Positions 1 to 6,161 of a stretch of 9,804 nucleotides of DNA are shown here, one piece after another (within the stretch, counting starts at the first letter, position 1; each line of letters begins with the position of its first letter). The DNA comes from Pseudomonadota bacterium (GTDB lineage Bacteria > Pseudomonadota > Gammaproteobacteria > Burkholderiales > Ferrovaceae), in contig JAJYQG010000078.1 of assembly GCA_021794775.1 (NCBI GenBank), positions 1 through 9,804 of the forward strand, written 5' to 3'. Below the pieces are notes generated by a model that was not told the origin of the DNA, did no database searches, and saw only the letters and a program-made list of their open reading frames with translations. The position numbers and the translations under genes are program-made.

Positions 1-491
1 ATATGCCGGTCAACCCCGTAAACGAGGTTATCGACCACAGCGACGGAAGCGGGGTCGTGAGGGTTCAAATGGGTCAAGGCGTTCAGGTAGCGTTGGTCGA
101 TGGCCGCATGTTCGGCAATCAGGGTTTGCAGCAAGGCAGCATCGTTGAGATTCTCGCGCAACGCCATTTGGTGTGTGCCGATGAGCAATCCTTGCGTTTC
201 ATCGCACAGCCGACGAAAGGAGGCCAGGTTTTTCTCGAAGCGTTTGGGATTGTCATAACGAATCAAAAGGTTTTTCCATTGGTGAATTTCCATCTGGAAC
301 TTGGACTGGGTTTCATGAACAAACTCCTTGACGGTCATCAGGCGCAGAATTCGGGTCCGGGTCGTGAGGATTTCCGTCGTTCTGTTCTCCGACCACCAGT
401 AAAAAGCGAAGGCGAATGACAGCAGCCAACTGGCGATGATGATGCCCACCAGACTGCGGATTTCACGGCTGTAAGCCCGTGTGGACTTCAT
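1..491 (-). CDS. Inner-membrane sensor protein, N-terminal part (chemoreceptor or GGDEF type); runs off the window
   Basis: This is an open reading frame on the minus strand without a stop before the window edge, so only about 163 N-terminal residues are visible. It starts MKSTRAYSREIR, followed by one clear membrane segment (about residues 14-33, ending FAFYWW), then a polar, helix-rich presumably periplasmic region. That region contains EIHQWKNLLIRYDNPKRFEK (about residues 69-88) and, near the cut, VVDNLVYGVDRH. The 'QxWKNxLLRG.D' pattern and the 'VDxLVxGVDR' pattern are typical of the four-helix-bundle input domains of methyl-accepting chemotaxis proteins and of some diguanylate cyclases. 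The output domain lies outside the window, so the choice between chemoreceptor, GGDEF/EAL protein and histidine kinase is open. The ATG lies 19 bases after the stop of the PstS-like gene, with a weak GGAAG Shine-Dalgarno, and is probably the third gene of that operon. Sensor identity is inferred; the coding call is firm. Confidence 0.8.
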   Translation of the reverse strand, partial: MKSTRAYSREIRSLVGIIIASWLLSFAFAFYWWSENRTTEILTTRTRILRLMTVKEFVHETQSKFQMEIHQWKNLLIRYDNPKRFEKNLASFRRLCDETQGLLIGTHQMALRENLNDAALLQTLIAEHAAIDQRYLNALTHLNPHDPASVAVVDNLVYGVDRH

Positions 492-510
492 GATGGGTGA
501 ACTTCCGGGT

Positions 511-945
511 TCATTTCACCACCTGCACCGCGTCGGTCACCGCAGCGCTGGGAAGATAGCCGATGGCATTGGGGGTTTGGGAGATGGCATCGAGCATGTC
601 TTGGACATCATCCAGCTTCCGGGGTGGCAAGGCACGTCCGGCATACAGGGCCTGATCTTGAATGTACTTCAGATCGCTGGCCGTCATGTTCAGGTAATCC
701 CGGCAGAAAGCCTCCTGCCAATGCGCGTCGTTCAGCTCGTAGACACGATAACCGGACAATTCGCCCCGGTAGATGTGCACGACTTCGCTGCGACTCACAC
801 GCAACCCAGGATGGACGACCACCACGACATCAACGGCCAGCAAAGGGAAAGGCATGGTTACTATGGGCAGGCAGATCAGCAGATATTTGCGCCAGCGTTG
901 GCCATTCAAGCGGGTCAAGGTCAGGTGGGGCATGATGTTTTGCAT
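511..945 (-). CDS. Small exported PstS-like (phosphate ABC transporter substrate-binding fold) protein
   Basis: A 144-residue protein. A basic N-region (GQRWRK, residues 15-20) precedes a hydrophobic stretch (LLICLPIVTMPFPLLA, 22-37), probably a signal peptide cleaved near residue 37. The mature part starts with a beta-strand VDVVVVVHP, then SRSEVVHIYRGEL (51-63), AFCRDYLNMTASDLKYI (79-95), and ends with NAIGYLPSAAV (126-136). This order (exposed strand, 'S..qv..IF.G', 'F....L..s...l..yw', 'P.aIGYv') is that of short PstS-like periplasmic proteins often annotated as phosphate ABC transporter substrate-binding protein. They are about half the size of full PstS and lack the second lobe's full set of elements, so a true transport role is uncertain. 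No permease or ATPase gene is next to it. I chose the ATG at 945, 4 bases after the porin stop, because an upstream extension would overlap the porin. Translational coupling to the porin is likely, since no good Shine-Dalgarno is visible. Confidence 0.85.
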   Translation of the reverse strand: MQNIMPHLTLTRLNGQRWRKYLLICLPIVTMPFPLLAVDVVVVVHPGLRVSRSEVVHIYRGELSGYRVYELNDAHWQEAFCRDYLNMTASDLKYIQDQALYAGRALPPRKLDDVQDMLDAISQTPNAIGYLPSAAVTDAVQVVK

Positions 946-949
946 CAAA

Positions 950-2137
950 TCAAAATGAAAAATTGACTTCAAGAGCGAATTCGTTCCAGTCCAGGGCGGG
1001 TATGGGTGAGCCTGCTGGAATCGGTGATCCTGCAGGATAATAAGGCGAGCCCTGACTGGCGATGGGAAGGGCAAAGCCATGATTGCGATCGGCTTCCAGG
1101 CGCAGGTTGACGTGTGTCGTCAGGGCATAGTTGGTGCCTATGCCCCATTGTCGTTGGTAAAAGTTCGGGTTGGATGAGAAATTCTGATTGGTGATCAGGG
1201 ATTCGTAGCGGATAAAGGGTAAAAAGTTTCCCATTTGGTAGCCGCCTTGCAAGTAATAACTGTCGGAATCGATGCCGCTGTAGCCATTGCCGCCAGGGAA
1301 ACGATGCAGATTGTATTCGGACTGGAACCAGATGGCCTGGTGGCGGTATTCAACCGAACAGATTTGACTGTACTCGGTGCTGGTGACGGGGGTGGTCACG
1401 ACCAGCGAGGCTGCCAGTGGGGCATAATTCAGCGTGGTTGCGCTGCCCGACAGCATGAAACGCAGGCCTGTCCAGGGCGTATTCCAGGTAATGCGTCCGC
1501 CCAGCAATCGACGATCGCTGGTGGGCTGGTTTTGTGTGGGTTGGACGCTTCCCATGGCCACGGGAGGATTGTTGGGGTATTGCAGGGTAAAACCGGATTT
1601 GGACGGGATGTAGGTATTGCCGGCATATCCCTGCACCAGCAAATCGCCCAGACGGGGCCCAAGCGCAGCATTCCAGTCCAAACCGACGCCGGTATAGGCA
1701 TCGAACGTCATGTCAGCACTCTCCGAATAGGCCATGGGCAGACTCAGGGATAACTGCAGCGCTTTGTTGTCGATATATTCGTTGATCAAGCCAAAGGGGT
1801 ACTTGATGCGGCCGGCATGTCCCGTCACCGTATCGGTCAGCTGATAGTCGGCAAACAGCCAGGTAAAGCCCACCTGCTCTCCCGAACTGGCTTGCATCTG
1901 CGCCCAGAGTCGGGATTTGTCGGTCAATTGAGCCGCTGTGATCAGGCCCAGAAAATTATGGTTCCAGTTGCCGCTGCTATCGACGAAATCAACGCGGTTG
2001 GCGCTGGTCTGGCGGAAATCCTGATAGCCGAATCCCGCGAATGTGAAACGGTCGGTCAGATCGTCGGCAAAGGCGGGAGAACCGATCGACAGACATATTC
2101 CGATCAACCTTTTGACGGCACTTTTCATAGGCGGCAT
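950..2137 (-). CDS. Outer-membrane beta-barrel porin-like protein
   Basis: A 395-residue protein. A short signal peptide (MPPMKSAVKR, then LIGICLSIGSPAFA, cleavage expected after Ala24) is followed by alternating polar/hydrophobic strands throughout. Examples are RFTFAGFGYQDF near the start, TWLFADYQLTDTVTGHAGRI, then YPFGLINEYIDN, and near the end YESLITNQNF and HVNLRLEADRN. It ends ALEVNFSF: a terminal Phe in an amphipathic last strand is the classic signal for outer-membrane insertion by the BAM machinery. No periplasmic OmpA-like domain or plug domain is visible, so a simple channel is most likely. Substrate cannot be read from the sequence; the PstS-like neighbour hints at an anion but does not prove it. 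The ATG at 2137 was chosen over upstream ones because it gives a proper signal peptide and has AGAGA just upstream. It is the first gene of the leftward unit with the PstS-like protein and the sensor. Confidence 0.88.
   Translation of the reverse strand: MPPMKSAVKRLIGICLSIGSPAFADDLTDRFTFAGFGYQDFRQTSANRVDFVDSSGNWNHNFLGLITAAQLTDKSRLWAQMQASSGEQVGFTWLFADYQLTDTVTGHAGRIKYPFGLINEYIDNKALQLSLSLPMAYSESADMTFDAYTGVGLDWNAALGPRLGDLLVQGYAGNTYIPSKSGFTLQYPNNPPVAMGSVQPTQNQPTSDRRLLGGRITWNTPWTGLRFMLSGSATTLNYAPLAASLVVTTPVTSTEYSQICSVEYRHQAIWFQSEYNLHRFPGGNGYSGIDSDSYYLQGGYQMGNFLPFIRYESLITNQNFSSNPNFYQRQWGIGTNYALTTHVNLRLEADRNHGFALPIASQGSPYYPAGSPIPAGSPIPALDWNEFALEVNFSF
998..1033 (-). repeat. Two tandem 18-base units encoding AGSPIP-AGSPIP in the porin
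   Basis: Two adjacent 18-base units match at 14 of 18 positions and each encodes AGSPIP. They lie about 18 residues before the C-terminal strand of the barrel, where an extracellular or periplasmic loop is expected. Differences are mostly at third codon positions, so this is an older in-frame duplication that preserved the peptide. Confidence 0.75.
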
Positions 2138-2156
2138 CGATTCTCTGTGAAGCAAT

Positions 2157-2192
2157 ATTTTACCGTTCAAAGATGACATTTTTCCGTTCGAA
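2157..2192 (-). promoter_or_regulatory. Candidate porin-operon promoter with a 21-base-spaced direct repeat
   Basis: The 283 bases between the porin start and the end of metR hold no convincing gene. Read on the minus strand, a -10-like TAAAAT lies at 2162-2157, about 20 bases before the porin ATG. The matching -35 position is poor. Instead, two copies of a GAACGG-containing motif (TCGAACGGAAAA and TTGAACGGTAAA) lie exactly 21 bases apart, that is two helical turns, with the upstream copy over the -35 position. This layout fits binding of an activator to tandem sites, but it is inference. An inverted repeat ATCGA...TCGAT at 2204-2220 lies just upstream. I see no clear intrinsic terminator for metR in this gap. 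Confidence 0.3.
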
Positions 2193-2420
2193 TATCCCAT
2201 GCCATCGATTTTGACTCGATACCCGCTGGCCCGGTGCTTCAAACACGTTATTTTCAACTTTCTGCGGTGCTCCGGTTTTTGCTCCCCAGAAGGTCGGCGC
2301 AATGCTGGAATGCAGCCCTGAATGTGCTGGGACGGGGACATCCCAACGGTTCAAGCGAATGGTGAAAAGTATATCCGAACATTGGAAAACCGTGTCACTT
2401 CTGGCCTGGAGCGAAGAGGC

Positions 2421-3335
2421 TCAAAGGTTGTCGTGCAGCGGAAGGGAGCGGTAGCTGTGCGCCAGCGCCACAAAGTCCTTGAGGTAAGGGATAGCGCTAT
2501 CGGCATCGCGAAACCCCACGAAAATTTGCTTATCCACCCCTTGTTCGCCAAGTTTCACCGGGACCACCTCGAAACGGGTTCGCTGTTCTTCCACCAACCA
2601 GCGCGGCAAAGCCGTCACGCCCCGTCCACTGGCCACCATCTGCAACATGATGTCGGTGGTTTCGATGGTTTTATGATGCCGAGGCATGATCCCTGCGGGC
2701 GTGAGAAACCGTGTGTAGATGTCCAGTCGGCCGATATCGACGGGATAGGTGATCAACGTTTCTTGGGATAACTGTTCGGGCAGCACGAAGATGGATCGAT
2801 GCAAAGGATGTTCGGCGCCAACCACCAGAACCTGTTCGTAGTCAAAAACGGGTTCGAAGGTGAGTCCTGGTTTGTGGAGAGGGTCGGGGGTCACCAGCAC
2901 ATCGATGTCATGGTTGAATAAAGCGCCGATGCCGCCAAACTGGAATTTTTGTTTGACATCGAGGTCGACAGCGGGCCACGCAGCCAGATAGGGAGACACG
3001 ATCTTCAGCAGCCACTGGTAGCAGGGGTGACATTCCATGCCGATGCGTAACGCACCGCGTGTTCCCTGTGCAAACTGCTTGAGCAGGACTTCGGCATGGT
3101 CGAATTGAGGCAGCAGTCGGTTGGCAAGGGACAGTAGATGCAACCCCGCCTGGGTTGGACGCAAGCTGCGGCCTTCGCGGTGCCAGATGGCAACGCCGAG
3201 TTGCTCCTCCAGTTTGCGCGCGCTGTGGCTCAATGCGGATTGGGAAAGATGCAATTGCTCGGCAGCGGCGGTCAAGGAGCCATGCTGCTCAACGGCGCGA
3301 ATCATGTCGAGATGGGCGCGTTCCAGAATGGACAT
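2421..3335 (-). CDS. metR: MetR, LysR-type regulator of methionine biosynthesis
   Basis: A 304-residue LysR-family protein. The N-terminal winged helix-turn-helix (about residues 5-65) contains HGSLTAAAEQLHLSQSALSH, the usual LysR recognition region, followed by a linker helix and a periplasmic-binding-like effector domain. MetR-specific features are ECHPCYQWLL (101-110), corresponding to ECHSCIQWL of Escherichia coli MetR, FDYEQVLVVGAEHPL (164-178), and ETLITYPVDIGRLDIYTRFL (192-211), corresponding to the E. coli '[20 protein letters not shown]'. MetR activates metE and related genes, with homocysteine as co-effector. The divergent metE neighbour strongly supports this identity. I chose the ATG at 3335 (MSILERAHLDMIR) because family members start with a similar 'MLERxHL'. 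A longer start at 3380 would translate the operator region. Shine-Dalgarno is poor. MetR typically represses its own gene, and the shared intergenic palindrome would allow it. Confidence 0.95.
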   Translation of the reverse strand: MSILERAHLDMIRAVEQHGSLTAAAEQLHLSQSALSHSARKLEEQLGVAIWHREGRSLRPTQAGLHLLSLANRLLPQFDHAEVLLKQFAQGTRGALRIGMECHPCYQWLLKIVSPYLAAWPAVDLDVKQKFQFGGIGALFNHDIDVLVTPDPLHKPGLTFEPVFDYEQVLVVGAEHPLHRSIFVLPEQLSQETLITYPVDIGRLDIYTRFLTPAGIMPRHHKTIETTDIMLQMVASGRGVTALPRWLVEEQRTRFEVVPVKLGEQGVDKQIFVGFRDADSAIPYLKDFVALAHSYRSLPLHDNL

Positions 3336-3344
3336 GGTTTTTGT

Positions 3345-3390
3345 ATGAATAAAAATAATTGATTGATGAAATAATACCATTTTTATTCAT
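3345..3390. promoter_or_regulatory. Perfect 12-base inverted repeat, probable MetR operator
   Basis: ATGAATAAAAAT at 3345-3356 is repeated as its exact reverse complement at 3379-3390, with a 22-base spacer. Arm centres are 34 bases apart, about three helical turns on one DNA face. The outer ends carry TGAA and TTCA, the half-sites of the known MetR consensus TGAA-N5-TTCA, and a third TGAA lies inside at 3367-3370. On the minus strand a -10-like TATTAT (3376-3371) for metR falls within the spacer, so binding could repress metR while activating metE from just upstream of its promoter. The repeat is directly visible; MetR as its ligand is inferred from position and family knowledge. Confidence 0.75.
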
Positions 3391-3409
3391 GTGACGTAAT
3401 GCCTAGAAT
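3381..3409 (+). promoter_or_regulatory. Candidate activator-dependent metE promoter
   Basis: TAGAAT at 3404-3409 matches the -10 consensus in 5 of 6 positions. The -35 position 17 bases upstream (TTTTAT, 3381-3386) is weak and lies inside the right arm of the MetR palindrome, as expected for a LysR-activated promoter where the regulator contacts RNA polymerase. Transcription would start near 3416 and leave a leader of about 27 bases. That is too short for a riboswitch. AAGG at 3431-3434 is a modest Shine-Dalgarno for metE. Confidence 0.5.
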
Positions 3410-3442
3410 GGAGCGCTGTTCTGTTCTGACAAGGTACCCATC

Positions 3443-5728
3443 ATGGCATTGACGCATAACCTCGGTTTCCCCCGCATTGGCAGCAATCGCGAATTGAAAT
3501 TTGCCCTGGAGTCCTACTGGAAGGGCCAACGGTCGCTCGACGAACTCTACGCGTTGGGTGCCGAATTGCGTCGGCGCCACTGGCAATTTCATGATGGCCT
3601 GGATTGGATTCCTGTGGGCGATTTTTCGTTTTACGATCAGGTGCTGGACATGAGTTTCATGTTGGGCAATATTCCGGAGCGCGCCCAGGGGTTCGGCGGG
3701 GCATGGCTGGACAATTATTTTCGCGTTGCCCGTGGGCGTTCGGCACCGGCTGCGACACCGGAGGATGCTGGGATCACAGCAGGAGAAATGACCAAATGGT
3801 TCGACACCAACTACCATTACATCGTGCCGGAATTTAGCGCTGCGACAGCGTTTTCACTGGATGCTTCGTTTTTGCTGGCGCAAGTTCAGGAGGCCAGAGC
3901 GCAAGGGATCAGGGCGAAGCCTGTGATCATCGGGCCGGTGACATATCTGGCCCTCGGCAAAGCCAAGGATGGATCAGATCGTTTGGCCTTGTTGCCACGA
4001 CTTGTGCCCATCTACCGTCAGTTGCTGGAGGCTCTTGCCGAGGCTGGCGCGGAATGGGTGCAGATCGACGAGCCCATTCTGGTGACCGAGCTGGATGCTG
4101 AATGGCGTCATGCCTTCAATCTTGCCTACCATGACCTCAAATCGAGTCGGGTCAAGCTGTTGCTGGGAACGTATTTCGGCCCCTTGCAAGACAATCTTCG
4201 TTTGGCCGCCGAGCTTCCGGTTGCCGGGCTCCATCTGGATGGGGTGCAGGCACGGGAAGAAGCCTTGCCGTTGTTGGGACTTATGCATGCAACCAAGGTT
4301 CTGTCCCTGGGGGTCGTTCATGGTCGCAACATTTGGAAAACCGATCTTGGCGCGGTATTGGACTGGCTTGAACCCATCGCGGAGCGCTTGGGCAATCGTT
4401 TGTGGCTTGCGCCATCCTGTTCGCTGCTGCACGTTCCGGTGGACCTGGAGAGAGAGCAGGCGTTGGATGGCGAAGTCAAATCCTGGTTGTCTTTTGCGAG
4501 ACAGAAGCTCGACGAATTGAAGATTCTGGCCACCGCTCTGAATCAAGGTCGCGCGGCGGTATCTGCTGAACTGGAAGCCAATCGCATCGCCATTGAGCAG
4601 CGTCGCCATTCCTCGCGCATTCATCGGTCTGCCACGCAGGCAGCCTTGGCTGGGGTTACGAAGCAGCTTGGGCAGCGTCGCCATGGTTATGAGATCCGCG
4701 CCGCCCGTCAGGACGAGCAATTGCGTTTGCCCCTGTTTCCCACCACCACCATCGGTTCTTTTCCGCAAACTTCTGAAATCCGTCGAGTGCGTCGGGATTT
4801 CAAAGCTGGTGAGCTCGACATGGGGGCTTACCGCCGTGCCATGCAGGACGAAATTGCGCGCAGCATTCGTGAGCAGGAGGCCCTTGGCCTCGATGTTCTG
4901 GTTCATGGCGAGGCGGAACGCAACGACATGGTGGAATATTTTGGTGAACAGCTCGAAGGTTATGCATTCAGTCAGCAGGGGTGGGTTCAGTCTTACGGTT
5001 CGCGCTGTGTCAAGCCACCGATTCTTTTGGGTGACATCCATCGGCCCAAAGCCATGACCGTGGATTGGATCCGATATGCCCAGTCCCTGACGGAGCGTCC
5101 TGTGAAAGGTATGCTGACCGGGCCCGTGACCATGCTCAACTGGTCGTTCGTGCGCGACGACCAACCGCGCTCCGTGACCTGTATGCAGCTCGCGTTGGCA
5201 ATACGCGAAGAAGTCCTGGATCTGGAAAAAGCAGGCGTGCGGGTGATTCAGATCGATGAGGCGGCATTGCGTGAAGGCTTGCCGTTGCGCGCATCGGAAT
5301 GGCAAACCTACCTGGATTGGGCTGTGGCGTCGTTTCGTGTGGCGGCCAATGGCGTGGCGGACGAAACCCAGATCCATACCCATATGTGCTATTCGGAGTT
5401 CAATGACATCATGGAAGCCATTGCCGCGATGGATGCTGACGTCATCACCATCGAAACCTCCCGTTCGGATATGGAGCTGTTGCAGGCGTTTGATCGTTTC
5501 AAGTATCCCAATAGCATGGGCCCTGGTGTTTACGACATTCATTCGCCCAACATTCCGACGACGCAACGGATGGTGGACTTGATGAGAAAGGCGGCCGAAC
5601 GCATTCCGGCCGAACGCTTATGGGTCAACCCCGATTGTGGTTTGAAAACGCGCCAGTGGCATGAGGTTATCCCAGCCCTGGAACATATGGTGGAAGCGGC
5701 CAGGATACTGCGCGATGATCGTACCTGA
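3443..5728 (+). CDS. metE: Cobalamin-independent methionine synthase MetE
   Basis: A 761-residue protein, close to the 753 of Escherichia coli MetE. It catalyses the last step of methionine synthesis in the cytoplasm, transferring a methyl group from methyltetrahydropteroyltriglutamate to homocysteine without vitamin B12. The N-terminal domain starts with [16 protein letters not shown] (folate side, residues 4-19) and contains QIDEPIL (207-213). The catalytic C-terminal barrel starts near [12 protein letters not shown] (432-443) and contains [20 protein letters not shown] (488-507). All four expected zinc ligands are present: His647 and Cys649 in [10 protein letters not shown], Glu671 in TIETSRS and Cys732 in NPDCGLKTR. 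The gene therefore looks intact and functional. It is divergent from metR, with a MetR-like palindrome between them. Unlike many bacterial metE genes it has no B12 riboswitch in front; the riboswitch lies behind it and belongs to nrdA. Confidence 0.98.
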   Translation: MALTHNLGFPRIGSNRELKFALESYWKGQRSLDELYALGAELRRRHWQFHDGLDWIPVGDFSFYDQVLDMSFMLGNIPERAQGFGGAWLDNYFRVARGRSAPAATPEDAGITAGEMTKWFDTNYHYIVPEFSAATAFSLDASFLLAQVQEARAQGIRAKPVIIGPVTYLALGKAKDGSDRLALLPRLVPIYRQLLEALAEAGAEWVQIDEPILVTELDAEWRHAFNLAYHDLKSSRVKLLLGTYFGPLQDNLRLAAELPVAGLHLDGVQAREEALPLLGLMHATKVLSLGVVHGRNIWKTDLGAVLDWLEPIAERLGNRLWLAPSCSLLHVPVDLEREQALDGEVKSWLSFARQKLDELKILATALNQGRAAVSAELEANRIAIEQRRHSSRIHRSATQAALAGVTKQLGQRRHGYEIRAARQDEQLRLPLFPTTTIGSFPQTSEIRRVRRDFKAGELDMGAYRRAMQDEIARSIREQEALGLDVLVHGEAERNDMVEYFGEQLEGYAFSQQGWVQSYGSRCVKPPILLGDIHRPKAMTVDWIRYAQSLTERPVKGMLTGPVTMLNWSFVRDDQPRSVTCMQLALAIREEVLDLEKAGVRVIQIDEAALREGLPLRASEWQTYLDWAVASFRVAANGVADETQIHTHMCYSEFNDIMEAIAAMDADVITIETSRSDMELLQAFDRFKYPNSMGPGVYDIHSPNIPTTQRMVDLMRKAAERIPAERLWVNPDCGLKTRQWHEVIPALEHMVEAARILRDDRT

Positions 5729-5757
5729 GGCTGGAGGTCGTATATCCTTGTCCTGTC

Positions 5758-5783
5758 AAAACCACAATAAGTTGTGTTTTTTT
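5758..5783 (+). terminator. metE: Weak candidate intrinsic terminator after metE
   Basis: CACAA at 5763-5767 pairs with TTGTG at 5772-5776 around a TAAG loop. Four flanking A/T pairs are possible after one mismatch, and seven T residues follow (5777-5783). The position 30 bases after the metE stop is right for a terminator, but the stem is short and poor in GC. The same bases also read as an NrdR-type box, so the two roles may compete as explanations or coexist. Confidence 0.4.
5762..5777. promoter_or_regulatory. Candidate NrdR box upstream of the nrdA promoter
   Basis: The 16-mer CCACAATAAGTTGTGT matches the published NrdR-box pattern acaCwAtATaTwGtGt at 13 of 16 positions by my count. Its outer palindrome is intact and the mismatches are at positions 1, 9 and 10. 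NrdR is the ATP-cone repressor of ribonucleotide reductase genes and usually binds two such boxes a whole number of helical turns apart. A second, weaker match (11 of 16) starts at 5791, and a perfect right half-site TATAGTGT lies at 5810-5817 over the -10 element. Neither is a convincing full partner, so this stays tentative. Confidence 0.45.
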
Positions 5784-5784
5784 G

Positions 5785-5815
5785 TTGACAACACCACATC
5801 TTATGGCGGTATAGT
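5785..5815 (+). promoter_or_regulatory. nrdAB promoter preceding the riboswitch
   Basis: A perfect -35 TTGACA (5785-5790) and a -10 TATAGT (5810-5815, 5 of 6) are separated by 19 bases, slightly longer than the preferred 17. The predicted start, about seven bases after the -10, is near 5822, directly before the first paired base of the riboswitch at 5823. That agreement supports the call. The leader would be about 340 bases. A perfect palindrome TGTGCACA (5815-5822) covers the start site. Confidence 0.65.
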
Positions 5816-5822
5816 GTGCACA

Positions 5823-6000
5823 GATGGTGCCTGATCGGTTCTTGCCGCCAGGATAATAGGGAATCCGGTACGCATGCTTTTTTCCATGCCGGAGCTGCCC
5901 CCGCAACTGTAATCGGCGACGCTTGCGTGCCTCGATGCTTTCCGGCGATCTCCGGAAAGCTTGGCGCAAGTGCCCGTCGTAAGCCAGGAGACCTGCCATC
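5823..6000 (+). promoter_or_regulatory. Cobalamin (vitamin B12) riboswitch aptamer
   Basis: This RNA element binds adenosylcobalamin and lowers expression of the downstream gene. The diagnostic core is present in order: closing stem P1 GATGG (5823-5827) with CCATC (5996-6000); the conserved AATAGGGAATCCGGT (5855-5869); TCCGG (5864-5868) paired with CCGGA (5889-5893); the near-invariant GCTGCCCCCGCAACTGTAA (5894-5912); a nine-pair hairpin GCTTTCCGG/CCGGAAAGC (5937-5945 with 5952-5960); CTTGCG/CGCAAG (5922-5927 with 5965-5970); and the B12 box AGCCAGGAGACCTGCC (5982-5997). Known family members sit before B12 uptake and synthesis genes, and also before B12-independent isozymes such as MetE and class Ia reductase. 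Here the next gene on the same strand is nrdA, so it should reduce NrdAB when B12 is abundant. Confidence 0.97.
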
Positions 6001-6157
6001 AGAAACTCAGTTGTCTGAATGGAGCGGGGTGACTCCGGTGGCGACGTTGACAAATGCGGACGGCTCTCAGGCGAGCGTGGTGCGCGACCGGTTCAGGCCG
6101 GTTCTTGTCAGCCCATCTCCCGGCTTTCTCCCTGACTTGCTGAATACTTAAGGAGAA
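6001..6157 (+). promoter_or_regulatory. Riboswitch expression platform and nrdA ribosome binding site
   Basis: Between the aptamer and nrdA lie about 160 bases with no credible gene. A stable hairpin GACCGGT/GCCGGTT with a four-base loop spans 6086-6103, but no T-run follows it, so it is not a standard terminator. The nrdA Shine-Dalgarno AAGGAGA (6150-6156) is strong and close to ideal. TTCTCC at 6126-6131 is an exact complement of GGAGAA at 6152-6157 and could hide the Shine-Dalgarno. A second TCTCC at 6116-6120 could do the same, and GTCAG/CTGAC (6107-6111 with 6132-6136) could compete. This points to control of translation rather than of termination; the pairings are visible, the switching is inferred. 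Confidence 0.55.
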
Positions 6158-6161
6158 TCCT

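Noticed and set aside
3..419. A 138-codon plus-strand frame at the left edge
   Set aside because: The minus strand encodes a sensor N-terminus with a membrane segment and family-typical motifs over the same bases.
946..1080. An N-terminal extension of the PstS-like protein to an upstream ATG
   Set aside because: It would overlap the porin C-terminus by over 120 bases and would put 45 extra residues before a normal signal peptide.
2171..2180. A Pho box in front of the porin operon
   Set aside because: Only a single TGTCAT half is present, without the second half at 11-base spacing required for PhoB binding.
2160..2354. A 64-codon minus-strand frame upstream of the porin
   Set aside because: It has no Shine-Dalgarno and no recognisable features, and it overlaps the probable porin promoter repeats.
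3336..3380. A longer metR start at 3380
   Set aside because: It would translate the operator palindrome, and the family start MSILERAHL at 3335 fits known MetR proteins.
3411..3442. A B12 riboswitch or SAM riboswitch in front of metE
   Set aside because: The predicted leader is about 27 bases and shows no conserved riboswitch core.
3974..5566. A 530-codon open frame antisense to metE
   Set aside because: It lies wholly within metE, whose protein matches the family along its full length with all catalytic residues. The antisense product shows no recognisable domain and is a by-product of codon bias.
6086..6103. GACCGGT/GCCGGTT hairpin as an intrinsic terminator of the riboswitch
   Set aside because: The stem is good but no T-run follows, so standard intrinsic termination is unlikely.
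5816..6151. A 111-codon frame covering the riboswitch leader
   Set aside because: It runs through the conserved riboswitch stems, and its sequence is explained by RNA structure. It has no Shine-Dalgarno and its product looks random.
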